Source of the DNA: Erythrobacter neustonensis
Lineage (GTDB): Bacteria; Pseudomonadota; Alphaproteobacteria; Sphingomonadales; Sphingomonadaceae
Direction: 5' to 3'
NCBI RefSeq assembly: GCF_001663175.1
Contig: NZ_CP016033.1
Coordinates: forward strand, 1-64,000
Length of the DNA: 64,000 nucleotides
Position numbers and translations under genes: made by a program. This document shows positions 17,772-26,016 of the stretch, piece by piece. Each line of letters starts with the position of its first letter. The stretch's first letter is position 1. The notes beneath the pieces were generated by a model, which saw only the letters and a program-made list of their open reading frames with translations, was not told the origin of the DNA and searched no databases.

Positions 17772-19271
17772 GTGAGCGTATCAATCGACATCGGGCGAGG
17801 GCCGGACGGGAGCGAGATCGGCATCGATCTGGCCGAGCTTCTGGCGACGCGCCTGCTCGTTCAGGGCAATTCGGGCTCGGGCAAGTCGCACCTGCTGCGC
17901 CGCCTGCTCGAGGAATGCGCCGGGCAGGTTCAGCAGATCATCATCGATCCCGAGGGCGATTTCGTCACGCTCGCCGATGCCTTCGGCCACGTGGTGATCG
18001 ACGCGGGCGCCTATTCCGCGCGCGAGATCGAGGAGCTTGCCGCGCGCGTGCGCCAGCACCGCGCCTCGGTGGTGCTTGCGCTCGACGAACTTGAGGTCGA
18101 GCAGCAGATCCGCTGCGCGGCGCTGTTCCTGACCGCGCTGTTCGACGCCCCGCGCGAGCATTGGTATCCCGCGCTGGTGGTGGTCGACGAGGCGCAGATG
18201 TTCGCGCCCGCTGCCGCCGGCGAGATGAATGACGAGGCGCGGCGGCTCACGTTGTCGGCGATGACCAACCTGATGTGCCGCGGGCGCAAGCGCGGGCTGG
18301 CGGGGATTGTCGCCACGCAGCGGCTGGCGAAGCTTGCCAAGAATGTCGCGGCCGAAGCCAGCAACTTCCTGATGGGACGCACTTTTCTCGACATCGACAT
18401 GCAGCGTGCGGCAGATCTTCTGGGGATGGACCGGCGGCAGGCCGAGCGGATTCGCGATCTCCAGCGCGGGCAGTTTCTGGGGCTTGGCCCGGCGATCAGC
18501 CGCCGCCCGGTGGCGGTGCAGGTCGGCGCGGTGCGCACTTCGGGGCGCGGCGGTGGCCAAGGGCTGATCCCGCTGCCCGAAGCCGAAGACGGCGCGATGG
18601 AAGCGCTGCTCACCGACCGCCTGACCGAAGCCGCGGCGCAAGCCCAGCCCGTTCGCCGCGCGCCGCCGCCGCCGGCCCCGCGCGCCGATCTGGAGGATGC
18701 GATCGCGCTTCCCCGCGTGCTGCCCGAGGTCAAACCTACAGAACCGCGCTTCGACCCGCCTGCATCCCCCCCCGCACCGCCGCCGCCTGCGCCGCGAGCC
18801 GCACCCGAGCCCGGCACCGGCGCTGCGCCCGAGGACATCATCCGCGCGATCGCCTTGTCCGAAGGCGCGTCCTATCGCCCGGCGGCCAGCCTGTTTCGCG
18901 AGTTCGCGATCCGTTGCCGGCAATCGGGCACGGCTTCGGCACATATCGACCTGCCCCGCTTCCGCCGCCTTTTTGCCATGGCAATCAGCGGCTTGGACCA
19001 GACCGACGAACCCATCCGCAGCGCGATCATCGCGGCTGCCGAAGGGGTCGAGGACGATCTGCTCGCCCCCTATCTCGCGCTGCTGATCGCCGCACACACG
19101 GGCACCGCGATGCCGGACGAGGAGGAACTCGGCCGGCTTTACGGAAGCGCCTCGCCCAGCCGGGTGCGGCGGCTGCTCGAACATCTTGAACGGCAGGGCC
19201 GCATCGTGGTGCGCGAGGATTTCGGCGGCGACCGCTCGATCACGGTGCCGATCGATCCGGTCATCGCCTGA
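17772..19271 (+). CDS. HerA/FtsK-superfamily ATPase (DUF87)
   Basis: A 499-residue P-loop ATPase. Walker A QGNSGSGKSHLLRRLLEE lies at about residues 31-48, Walker B in ALVVVDEAQMFAP (about 138), and a sensor-like IVATQRLAKLAKNVAAEASN (about 178). After residue 290 comes a proline/alanine-rich linker and then a helical C-terminal domain ending in a winged-helix-like segment (ASPSRVRRLLEHLERQGRIVV). HerA-type ATPases are hexameric DNA translocases; the usual partner nuclease NurA is not visible nearby. The GTG start gives the MSVSIDIGRG opening and has no clear ribosome site. A parS-like site begins 8 bases after the stop. A DNA-handling role is an inference from the family. Confidence 0.8.
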   Translation: MSVSIDIGRGPDGSEIGIDLAELLATRLLVQGNSGSGKSHLLRRLLEECAGQVQQIIIDPEGDFVTLADAFGHVVIDAGAYSAREIEELAARVRQHRASVVLALDELEVEQQIRCAALFLTALFDAPREHWYPALVVVDEAQMFAPAAAGEMNDEARRLTLSAMTNLMCRGRKRGLAGIVATQRLAKLAKNVAAEASNFLMGRTFLDIDMQRAADLLGMDRRQAERIRDLQRGQFLGLGPAISRRPVAVQVGAVRTSGRGGGQGLIPLPEAEDGAMEALLTDRLTEAAAQAQPVRRAPPPPAPRADLEDAIALPRVLPEVKPTEPRFDPPASPPAPPPPAPRAAPEPGTGAAPEDIIRAIALSEGASYRPAASLFREFAIRCRQSGTASAHIDLPRFRRLFAMAISGLDQTDEPIRSAIIAAAEGVEDDLLAPYLALLIAAHTGTAMPDEEELGRLYGSASPSRVRRLLEHLERQGRIVVREDFGGDRSITVPIDPVIA

Positions 19272-19278
19272 CCGGCAA

Positions 19279-19294
19279 TGTTTCACATGAAACA
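19279..19294. other. parS-like centromere site (ParB binding)
   Basis: The 16 bases TGTTTCACATGAAACA match the bacterial parS consensus TGTTTCACGTGAAACA at 15 of 16 positions; the palindrome extends by one base on each side (A...T). The differing base is in the centre, where natural parS sites most often vary. It lies in the non-coding gap between the HerA-like ATPase and the pirin gene. parS sites load ParB and cluster near the replication origin, so the window is probably origin-proximal. No parA/parB gene is present in the window. Confidence 0.85.
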
Positions 19295-19506
19295 TCGCGT
19301 CGACCGGGGGCAAAATGGGCGCAAGAGCCTCTCGAAGCGGGTCTAGCGGGGGTCTGAACGGGGTCTGGGCGCGATCAGGACGAGGCTGACGACAGCACGC
19401 ATCCGTCCCTCTGCCCCGCTCCCGGAAAATCGCCCCCGTTCAACGCATCGGCGGCTGCAATCCGGCCTGAAACGCCTATCTTGGGCGGCGACACAGGAGC
19501 CACGCC

Positions 19507-20379
19507 ATGATCGAACGCCTTATCACCAAACGCATCCACGACCTTGGCGGCGGGTTTACCGTGGGCCGCGTGCTGCCGTTTCACGCGCGGCGGATGGTCG
19601 GGCCCTATATCTTTTTCGACCATATCGGCCCGGTGGAACTTGAACCCGGCATCCCCAAAAGCCTCGACGTGCGCCCGCACCCGCATATCGGGCTGGCGAC
19701 CGTCACCTATCTCTACGACGGCGCGATCACGCACCGCGACAGTCTTGGCGTGCATCAGGAAATCCACCCGGGCGAGGTCAACTGGATGATCGCCGGCAAG
19801 GGGATCACCCATTCCGAACGCTTCGAATACGCGCGGCTCAACGGCGCGTTGATGCACGGCATTCAGGCGTGGGTCGCCCTGCCCCAGGATGCCGAGGAGG
19901 TCGATCCCGCTTTCTCGCACCATGCGGATCTGCCGCGCTGGGACGAGCCGGGCCTGACCGGTCGCCTGATCGCGGGCACGATGGAAGGGATGACCGCGCC
20001 CACCCCCACGCACTCGCCGCAGTTCTACGCCCATTGGCAGATGGCCGCCGGCACGCGCCGGGTGCTCCCTGCCGACTATTCCGAGCGCGCGGTCTTCGTT
20101 GCGGCAGGCACCGCCGAAGTTGGCGGAACGCAGGTGGAAACCGGCACGATGGCAGTGCTCGAAGCCGGCAAGGAAGCGGCGATTATCGCGACCACCGAAG
20201 CGACCGTGATGGTGCTGGGCGGAGAGCCGGTGGGCGAGCGGTTCATGTTCTGGAACTTTGTCCATTCCTCGAAAGACCGCATCCGGCAGGCATCCGAGGA
20301 TTGGCAGACGGGTCGCTTCACTCTGCCCCCCGAAGACAATCAGGAATACACGCCCCTGCCCGAATTCAAGGGGTTCTGA
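19507..20379 (+). CDS. Pirin family protein (cupin metalloprotein)
   Basis: A 290-residue bicupin of the pirin family. The N-terminal cupin keeps the metal ligands: two histidines in RPHPHIGLATVTYLYDG (about residues 58-60) and the histidine/glutamate pair in AGKGITHSERF (about residues 101-103). The C-terminal cupin (from about 170) ends with the usual PVGERFMFWNFVHSSKDRI block. Bacterial pirins act as quercetin dioxygenases or as regulators of metabolic enzymes; the precise role here is unknown. GGAG lies 10 bases before the ATG. The 235-base gap upstream contains the parS-like site. Confidence 0.9.
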   Translation: MIERLITKRIHDLGGGFTVGRVLPFHARRMVGPYIFFDHIGPVELEPGIPKSLDVRPHPHIGLATVTYLYDGAITHRDSLGVHQEIHPGEVNWMIAGKGITHSERFEYARLNGALMHGIQAWVALPQDAEEVDPAFSHHADLPRWDEPGLTGRLIAGTMEGMTAPTPTHSPQFYAHWQMAAGTRRVLPADYSERAVFVAAGTAEVGGTQVETGTMAVLEAGKEAAIIATTEATVMVLGGEPVGERFMFWNFVHSSKDRIRQASEDWQTGRFTLPPEDNQEYTPLPEFKGF

Positions 20380-20397
20380 GGCAAAGCGGCCTACCCA

Positions 20398-20769
20398 TCA
20401 AAACAGGCGCGCGCCCGGCGGCACCGCGCTGTCGGGTGCGAACAGCACCACGCGGCCCTGGGCGTCGGGAAAGCCCAGCGTCAGCACTTCGGACATGAAT
20501 TTGCCGATCTGGCGCGGCGGGAAATTGACTACCGCGGCAACCATCCGGCCGACCAGATCGGCGGGCGCATAAAGCTCGGCAATCTGCGCCGAGGATTTCT
20601 TCACTCCCACGCCGTCGCCGAAATCGATCGTCAACCTAATGCTGGGCTTGCGCGCTTCTGGGAAAGGCTCGGCGGCGATCACACGGCCTGCGCGGATATC
20701 GACCGCAAGAAAGGCGTCGAAGCCGATGGGGGCAGCAGCAGGCGCGGCAGGATCGTGGACAAGGTGCAT
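20398..20769 (-). CDS. tRNA-binding OB-fold protein (CsaA-like)
   Basis: A 123-residue single-domain tRNA-binding protein. The pattern DIRAGRVIAAEPFPEARKPSIRL, VKKSSAQIAELY, VVNFPPRQIGKFMSEVLTLG and the final DSAVPPGARLF are the CsaA/Trbp111-type OB fold that binds the outside corner of tRNA. CsaA has been described as an export-related chaperone, but in vivo roles are unclear. The start was placed at 20769 (MHLVHD); the frame is open upstream. It is convergent with the pirin gene, 18 bases apart. Confidence 0.88.
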   Translation of the reverse strand: MHLVHDPAAPAAAPIGFDAFLAVDIRAGRVIAAEPFPEARKPSIRLTIDFGDGVGVKKSSAQIAELYAPADLVGRMVAAVVNFPPRQIGKFMSEVLTLGFPDAQGRVVLFAPDSAVPPGARLF

Positions 20770-20873
20770 GGCCCCGCAGCCTAGCGCGCGGGCGCGGTTT
20801 GACAATCCGCCGCCTGTCCGCAAGTCTTTGCCCCAGACGCGCGGCAGACGCGCCGAAAAAAGGGGATCGATCG

Positions 20874-21323
20874 ATGCAAGCGCAAATACTCGCGCCCGCC
20901 GCCGTGCTGGTGGTGTGGACGATGATCATGCTGTTCTGGATGGCGGGGGTGCGACTGCCTGCCTTGAAGAAGGCCGGGATCGACCTTGGCGCACGGCCCG
21001 GAGGCCGGGGGCAGGATCTCGAAGGGCAGATCGCGCCGCAGTTCCAGTGGCCTGCGCACAATTACATGCACCTGATGGAGCAACCCACTGTGTTCTATGC
21101 TGCGGTCGCGATCCTTGCGATCATGGGCGCAGGCGCGTTGGACGTGGCACTGGCCTGGGCTTACGTCGCCTTGCGGATCATCCATTCGGTCTGGCAGGCG
21201 ACGGTCAACAAGGTGCCGGTGCGCTTTACGCTGTTCATGCTGTCGAGCCTCGCCCTGCTCGCGCTGGCGATCCGCGCGGTGATCGCCACCGCCTTTGCCG
21301 ACCCTTCGGCCCTTCCCGCGTAA
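20874..21323 (+). CDS. MAPEG family membrane protein, copy 1
   Basis: A 149-residue four-helix membrane protein of the MAPEG superfamily (membrane-associated proteins in eicosanoid and glutathione metabolism). The first helix is AAVLVVWTMIMLFWMAGVRLPAL; the conserved block QWPAHNYMHLMEQPTVFYAAVAIL carries the N-x-x-x-x-E-x-P motif; helices 3 and 4 follow with YVALRIIHSVWQATVNKVPVR. GGGG ahead of the ATG acts as ribosome site. It is followed 12 bases later by a paralogue. Bacterial MAPEG proteins are often glutathione-dependent, but the substrate is unknown. Confidence 0.88.
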   Translation: MQAQILAPAAVLVVWTMIMLFWMAGVRLPALKKAGIDLGARPGGRGQDLEGQIAPQFQWPAHNYMHLMEQPTVFYAAVAILAIMGAGALDVALAWAYVALRIIHSVWQATVNKVPVRFTLFMLSSLALLALAIRAVIATAFADPSALPA

Positions 21324-21334
21324 GGAGCGCGATC

Positions 21335-21781
21335 ATGATCGGAATGGAGATTTTGAAGCCCGTCGTCGTGTTGCTGGGATGGACGATGGTGATGTGGGTG
21401 TGGATGTATGCCACCCGCATCCCGGCGATGCTGAAGGCCGGGATCGACGCCAAAGGCATGGTCGGCAGCACCGGGGCGAGCCTGCGCGCACAACTGCCCG
21501 ATCAGGTCAGCTGGAAGGCGGACAATTACAACCACCTCCACGAAGCGCCGACGCTGTTCTATGCTGCGGCGATCGTGCTGGCTATCATCGGTCAGGGCGA
21601 CGGGATCAATGCGGCGGTCGCGTGGACCTATGTGGCCCTGCGGATCGCGCATTCTCTGGTGCAGGCCACCGTCAACCGCGTGGCGATCCGGTTTGCCTTG
21701 TTCGCCTTGTCAACAATCGCGCTGATGATCCTGATCTTCCACGCGATCATTCCGGTGTTCGACCTCCATCTGCACGGTTGA
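21335..21781 (+). CDS. MAPEG family membrane protein, copy 2
   Basis: A 148-residue tandem paralogue of the preceding gene, with a strong ribosome site (AAGGAGCG). It shares the N-terminal VVVLLGWTMVMWVWMYATRIPAM helix, the conserved NYNHLHEAPTLFYAAAIVL block and the YVALRIAHSLVQATVNRVAIRF region. The pair probably arose by local duplication and may form mixed trimers, as MAPEG proteins are trimeric; that is inference. It is convergent with thioredoxin reductase, 21 bases apart. Confidence 0.88.
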   Translation: MIGMEILKPVVVLLGWTMVMWVWMYATRIPAMLKAGIDAKGMVGSTGASLRAQLPDQVSWKADNYNHLHEAPTLFYAAAIVLAIIGQGDGINAAVAWTYVALRIAHSLVQATVNRVAIRFALFALSTIALMILIFHAIIPVFDLHLHG

Positions 21782-21802
21782 ACCATGCCGGCGGCGGAGC
21801 GA

Positions 21803-22774
21803 TCACTCCGCCGCTTCGGCCTGCTGTTCGGCGTGCGCGCGGCCGGCGAGCCAGCGTTCGGCATCGAGCGCCGCCATGCAGCCCATCCCCGCCGCGGTCA
21901 CCGCCTGGCGATAGACATGATCGGTCACGTCGCCCGCGGCAAAGACGCCGGGGATCGCGGTCTTGGGGGTGCCGGGCTCGGTCAGCAGATAGCCGCTTTC
22001 GTCCATCGGCAACTTGCCCACGAACAGCGAGGTCGCGGGCGCATGGCCGATCGCGACAAAGGCGCCATCGGTTTCCAGCGTCGATGCCTCGCCCGTCACC
22101 GTATCGGTCAGCGCAAGGTGATGGAGCATGCCGTTTGCGCCCGCCTCGAAGCTGTCGACCGCCTTGTTCCAGAGCACGGTGATCTTGGGGTGCGCGAACA
22201 GGCGGTCCTGCAGGATGCGCTCGGCGCGCAAGCTGTCGCGGCGGTGGATCAGTGTGACATCGTCCGAATGGTTGGTGAGGTAGAGCGCTTCTTCGACTGC
22301 GGTGTTGCCGCCGCCGATCACCGCGACCTTTTTGCCGCGGTAGAAGAACCCGTCGCAGGTCGCACAGGCGCTGACCCCTTTGCCGCCCAGCGCCATTTCG
22401 CCGGGCACGCCCAGCCATTTCGCCTGCGCGCCCGTGCAGATCACGATGCAATCGGCGATGTATTCGTCGCCGCTGTCACCGATCGCGCGGAAGGGCGAGC
22501 CCCCTTCGAGATCGACCGTGACGATGGTGTCCCACATCATCCGCGTGCCGACATGCTCGGCCTGGACGCGCATTTCCTCCATCAGCCAGGGGCCCTGCAC
22601 CACATCGCGAAAACCGGGGTAGTTCTCGACATCGGTGGTGATGGTGAGCTGGCCGCCGGGCTGGAGGCCCTGAACGACGATCGGTTCGAGCATCGCGCGC
22701 GCAGCATAGATCGCGGCCGAATAGCCGGCCGGGCCGGAGCCGATGATGAGCATCTTGGTGGTGTGGGTCGCCAT
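21803..22774 (-). CDS. trxB: Thioredoxin reductase
   Basis: A 323-residue low-molecular-weight flavoprotein that moves electrons from NADPH to thioredoxin. The FAD motif MLIIGSGPAGYSAA is at residues 8-21. The redox pair CATC has cysteines at 137 and 140. The NADPH motif VAVIGGGNTAVEEALYL follows at about 150, and the second FAD block GVFAAGDVTDHVYRQAVTAAG at about 285. All key residues are present and the length is normal. The gene is single, with a short leader to the tyrosine-phosphatase gene upstream (60 bases), so the two may be co-transcribed. Confidence 0.96.
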   Translation of the reverse strand: MATHTTKMLIIGSGPAGYSAAIYAARAMLEPIVVQGLQPGGQLTITTDVENYPGFRDVVQGPWLMEEMRVQAEHVGTRMMWDTIVTVDLEGGSPFRAIGDSGDEYIADCIVICTGAQAKWLGVPGEMALGGKGVSACATCDGFFYRGKKVAVIGGGNTAVEEALYLTNHSDDVTLIHRRDSLRAERILQDRLFAHPKITVLWNKAVDSFEAGANGMLHHLALTDTVTGEASTLETDGAFVAIGHAPATSLFVGKLPMDESGYLLTEPGTPKTAIPGVFAAGDVTDHVYRQAVTAAGMGCMAALDAERWLAGRAHAEQQAEAAE

Positions 22775-22834
22775 GTGCGGGTGCCTTGAAGTGGGAATCT
22801 GTTGGCCGGGATATGGGGTTTCAGGCGGCGCTTG

Positions 22835-23650
22835 TCACGCGGTCAGCTTGGCGATCAGACGCTCTTTTCTTTGCGCGTCGACACCTAGGATTGTCGCCAG
22901 ATAGGCATCGAGCGAGCCGTAATCGCGTGTCACCTCCGCCAGGTAAGTGTCGATATATTCTGGTAGAACGCCCATCAGGTTGTGCAGCGCCTCGGCGTCG
23001 ATCGTGCCGTAATGCGCCTCCATCCGGGGCAATGACTGGCGTTCGAGAATGCTGCGCGTCGGCGCATCGTTGGTGAGCAGGAACTCGGCCTTGTAATCGT
23101 CCGGGTGGACGCCGAGGACATGGAGCAGCAGGCTCGCCGCGATCCCGGTGCGGTCCTTGCCCGCAAAACAGTGGACGAGGCTGCCGCCGTCAATTTCGTC
23201 GAGCGCGCGGAAATATTCGCGGAAAATCCAGACCATCGCCGGGTTGACCGGCATCCGCGTATAGACCGCAAGCATCCGCTCGCGCGCCTTTTGCGCGGTC
23301 ATTGCGATCTGTCCGCCGCCGCCTTCGTGGGGCGGCGAGTTTGAGGTTTCGCCATCGAAGGCAATCACTTGCGCGGCAAAGTTCGCATGGCGCCTGCAGG
23401 GAAAACCCGTGCGCTCGCTTACCCCGCGAAGGTCGATCACGGTGCGGATGTCGAGTGCGTCGAGCAGCGCCAGATCGCTCTCGGAGGCTTCCATATGCTG
23501 GCCCGAACGAAACAGCACGCCCTCGCGCACGCGCCCCCCGGCGGCGGTGGCATAGCCGCCATAATCGCGCAGGTTGTGGATGCCTTGCGTGACGTAGAAC
23601 GGGCCGATGCGCGAGTGGCTGGCAGGAGCGGCGGAAGAATCGCTGGTCAT
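22835..23650 (-). CDS. Tyrosine-protein phosphatase (DSP-like, Y_phosphatase3)
   Basis: A 271-residue cytoplasmic phosphatase. It has the family opening NLRDYGGYATAAGGRVREGVLFRSG, the strand TVIDLRGVSERTGFP, and the P-loop HCFAGKDRTG with nucleophile C161 and R167. The K-D within the loop is typical of the PtpB/lipid- and tyrosine-phosphatase group from proteobacteria and Mycobacterium. The start was set at 23650 (MTSDSSA); an upstream in-frame start would add 12 arginine-rich residues. Substrate unknown. It lies upstream of trxB in the same direction. Confidence 0.9.
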   Translation of the reverse strand: MTSDSSAAPASHSRIGPFYVTQGIHNLRDYGGYATAAGGRVREGVLFRSGQHMEASESDLALLDALDIRTVIDLRGVSERTGFPCRRHANFAAQVIAFDGETSNSPPHEGGGGQIAMTAQKARERMLAVYTRMPVNPAMVWIFREYFRALDEIDGGSLVHCFAGKDRTGIAASLLLHVLGVHPDDYKAEFLLTNDAPTRSILERQSLPRMEAHYGTIDAEALHNLMGVLPEYIDTYLAEVTRDYGSLDAYLATILGVDAQRKERLIAKLTA

Positions 23651-23803
23651 GGCGGTAGCCCTTACACCCCGCCTCCCGCGGGGCAAGCCGGAGCACGCCG
23701 CGTCCCTAGGGGATCATGCGAGGGGGCGCGGCAGGCCGCTGCCAAGACGCGGCTGGTTAACCCTGCATTGTCCAAAGCCCTCTCCCAAGCCGCAAGGAAC
23801 CCC

Positions 23804-24265
23804 ATGGCCCGCATCCTGATCGCCGATGACGACGAACTGATTGCCGAAATCGCCAGCGAAGTGTTGATCGACGCCGGCTATGCTTGCGGCTGGGTCACTA
23901 CGGCGAGCGCGGCGTGGACCTGCCTCAACCGCAAGCGGCCCGATCTGCTGCTGCTCGACCAGGCGATGCCCGGCGAATCCGGCATCACGCTGCTGCGCCG
24001 CCTGCGCCAGTCGCCGCAGTTCTACGATCTGCCGGTGATGATGCTGACCGCGATGGCGGGCGAACAGGACCAGTTGCAGGCGATCTATGCCGGCGCCAAC
24101 GAGTTCATGTCGAAGCCCTTCACACCCGCCGATCTGGTGGCGCGGGTGCAGCGGATCTTCCAGCTTCGCAGCGGGCGTCCGCGCCATGTCGATCTGCGCA
24201 GCAAGGTGATTGCCGAACAGAACCAAGCCGCCGTCCACCCCGAGGTGTTCCGCCGCGTGCTCTAA
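23804..24265 (+). CDS. Single-domain response regulator (CheY-like receiver)
   Basis: A 153-residue protein made of one receiver domain and a short tail, with no DNA-binding or enzyme domain. The acidic pocket D8-D10 is in ILIADDDE, the phosphorylation site is D52 in LLLLDQAMPG, the threonine is in MMLTAMAG, and the conserved lysine in FMSKPFTP. AAGGA lies just before the ATG at 23804. No histidine kinase gene is adjacent, so the partner is unknown. The last four bases overlap the convergent acyl-CoA dehydrogenase gene. Confidence 0.9.
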   Translation: MARILIADDDELIAEIASEVLIDAGYACGWVTTASAAWTCLNRKRPDLLLLDQAMPGESGITLLRRLRQSPQFYDLPVMMLTAMAGEQDQLQAIYAGANEFMSKPFTPADLVARVQRIFQLRSGRPRHVDLRSKVIAEQNQAAVHPEVFRRVL

Positions 24266-25911
24266 TCCGCGCGCGCAGCCGCCAGCAAGCCGCGTCCGAT
24301 CACCTGCGCCTGGATCTCAGCTGCGCCTTCGAAGATGTTGAGAATCCTCGCATCGCACAGCACGCGGCTGATCGGGTATTCGAGCGCGTAGCCATTGCCG
24401 CCGTGAATCTGCAAGCCATTGTCCGCCGCGCTCCACGCGACCCGCGCAGCGAGCAGCTTGGCCATCCCGGCCTCGATATCGCAGCGTGCACCCTTGTCCT
24501 TGGCGCGTGCGGCGGCATAGGTCAGCTCGCGCGCCATCACGGTTTCGGCGGCCATCAGCGCAAGCTTGTCGGCCACGCGCGGGAACGCCGTGAGCGCCTG
24601 CCCGAACTGCTTGCGGCCCAGCGCATAGTCCAGCGCCAGATCGAAGGCATTCCACGCGACGCCCACGGCGCGCGCCGCGGTCTGGATACGCGCGCCTTCG
24701 AAGGTGCGCATCAGCTGCTTGAAACCCTGCCCCTCGCGCCCGCCCAGCAGCCCGTCGGCCGCCACCGCAAAGCCATCGAGGCCGAGCGCATATTCCTTCA
24801 TGCCCCGGTAGCCGAGGACTTCGATCTCACTGCCGTCGATCCCGCGATCGGGGAATGGCGCACCATCATGTCCGCGCGTCTTGGCGGCGAGTAGCATCGA
24901 CAATCCGCCATAGCCCGGCGTGGCCGGATCGGTGCGCACCAGCATCGTCATCAGATCGGCGCGCGCGGCATGCGTGATCCAGGTCTTCGCCCCCGTTACC
25001 TGCCACCCGCCGTCTTCGCCCCGCACCGCGCGCGTGCGCACCGCGGCAAGATCGCTGCCCGTATCGGGTTCGGTAAAGACCGCGGTGGGCAGGCACGAGC
25101 CGTCGGCAATCCGCGGGAGCCAATGCGCCTTTTGTTCAGGCGTGCCATTTTCAGCGATCAATTCGCCCGCGATCTCGGACCGGGTGCCGAGGCTGCCCGC
25201 GCAAATCCACCCGCGCGACAATTCCTCGGACACCAGTGCCATCGCCAGCTTGCCGAGGCCGAGGCCGCCGTGTTCTTCGGGAATGCAGACCCCGAACACG
25301 CCAAGCTGCGCCATTTCGCAAATCACTTCGTCGGGGATCAGCGCATCGTCCAGATGCCATCGATGCGCGTGGGGAGTGATTGCAGCGGCGGTGAAGCCGC
25401 GCATGACAGCGCGCATCTGATCGAGCGCGTCATCGCCCAGGCCCTCGTATGGGCGGATGCCATCAGCGAGCAGCGCAGCAAGCGCGGCGCGGGTTTCGGG
25501 CGTGCTGCCTTCCGCGAGGAACCGCGCCACGGCAGGGTCTGCGGCAAGCGCTTGCGCTTCGGCCGCCGTGCCAAGCGCATGGGGGCGCACGATCTCGGTG
25601 GCGCTCATCGGCACGCCATAGGCGATCTGTGCGAGGGTTTCGCCCAGACCCACGCGCAGTGTCAACGCCTCGGCCTCGCCGAATTGGCCGGTCTCAGCGG
25701 CGTACGCGGCCCAGTCGGTCGTGGCCTCGATCGCGGCGACCGTTGCCGCAACCCAGGCAAAGCCGTGCAACCGGTGTTGTTCGCGGGTCAGCAGGTCTGG
25801 ATCGACCGCGCCGTCGGGCGCCACGGCGGCGTGCGTCGCTGCGCGGACGGCTGCCAGATAGTCTTGCGCTGCGGCAAGTGCGGCGCGGGCGGTGGTGATC
25901 CATGCGTTCAT
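24262..25911 (-). CDS. Acyl-CoA dehydrogenase with N-terminal extension, probably methylsuccinyl-CoA dehydrogenase
   Basis: A 549-residue flavoprotein. Residues 1 to about 150 form a helical extension not found in normal acyl-CoA dehydrogenases of about 380 residues. The catalytic core follows with FGVCIPEEHGGLGLG, TEPDTGSDLAAVRTRA, WITHAARADLMTMLVRTD, and the C-terminal IHGGNGYALEYPISRVLCDARI. The block SRGWICAGSLGTRSEIAGELI together with the extension resembles (2S)-methylsuccinyl-CoA dehydrogenase of the ethylmalonyl-CoA pathway for acetate assimilation. Other genes of that pathway are not in the window, so the substrate remains an inference. A second acyl-CoA dehydrogenase lies upstream on the same strand. 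Confidence 0.8.
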   Translation of the reverse strand: MNAWITTARAALAAAQDYLAAVRAATHAAVAPDGAVDPDLLTREQHRLHGFAWVAATVAAIEATTDWAAYAAETGQFGEAEALTLRVGLGETLAQIAYGVPMSATEIVRPHALGTAAEAQALAADPAVARFLAEGSTPETRAALAALLADGIRPYEGLGDDALDQMRAVMRGFTAAAITPHAHRWHLDDALIPDEVICEMAQLGVFGVCIPEEHGGLGLGKLAMALVSEELSRGWICAGSLGTRSEIAGELIAENGTPEQKAHWLPRIADGSCLPTAVFTEPDTGSDLAAVRTRAVRGEDGGWQVTGAKTWITHAARADLMTMLVRTDPATPGYGGLSMLLAAKTRGHDGAPFPDRGIDGSEIEVLGYRGMKEYALGLDGFAVAADGLLGGREGQGFKQLMRTFEGARIQTAARAVGVAWNAFDLALDYALGRKQFGQALTAFPRVADKLALMAAETVMARELTYAAARAKDKGARCDIEAGMAKLLAARVAWSAADNGLQIHGGNGYALEYPISRVLCDARILNIFEGAAEIQAQVIGRGLLAAARAD

Positions 25912-26016
25912 GCAGGCTGCGGTAGCAGACCGGCAGGGAGGCTGCGAAGTCGCAAATCCGCGGCTTCGCGGGCGCGCGGGGGGTGGTGCGTCACCCGCCC
26001 CCCGCGCGTCCGTGCA

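Noticed and set aside
18700-18840. Proline/alanine repeat in the HerA-like gene as a tandem DNA repeat
   Set aside because: The segment is irregular at the DNA level and reads as a normal flexible linker between two domains.
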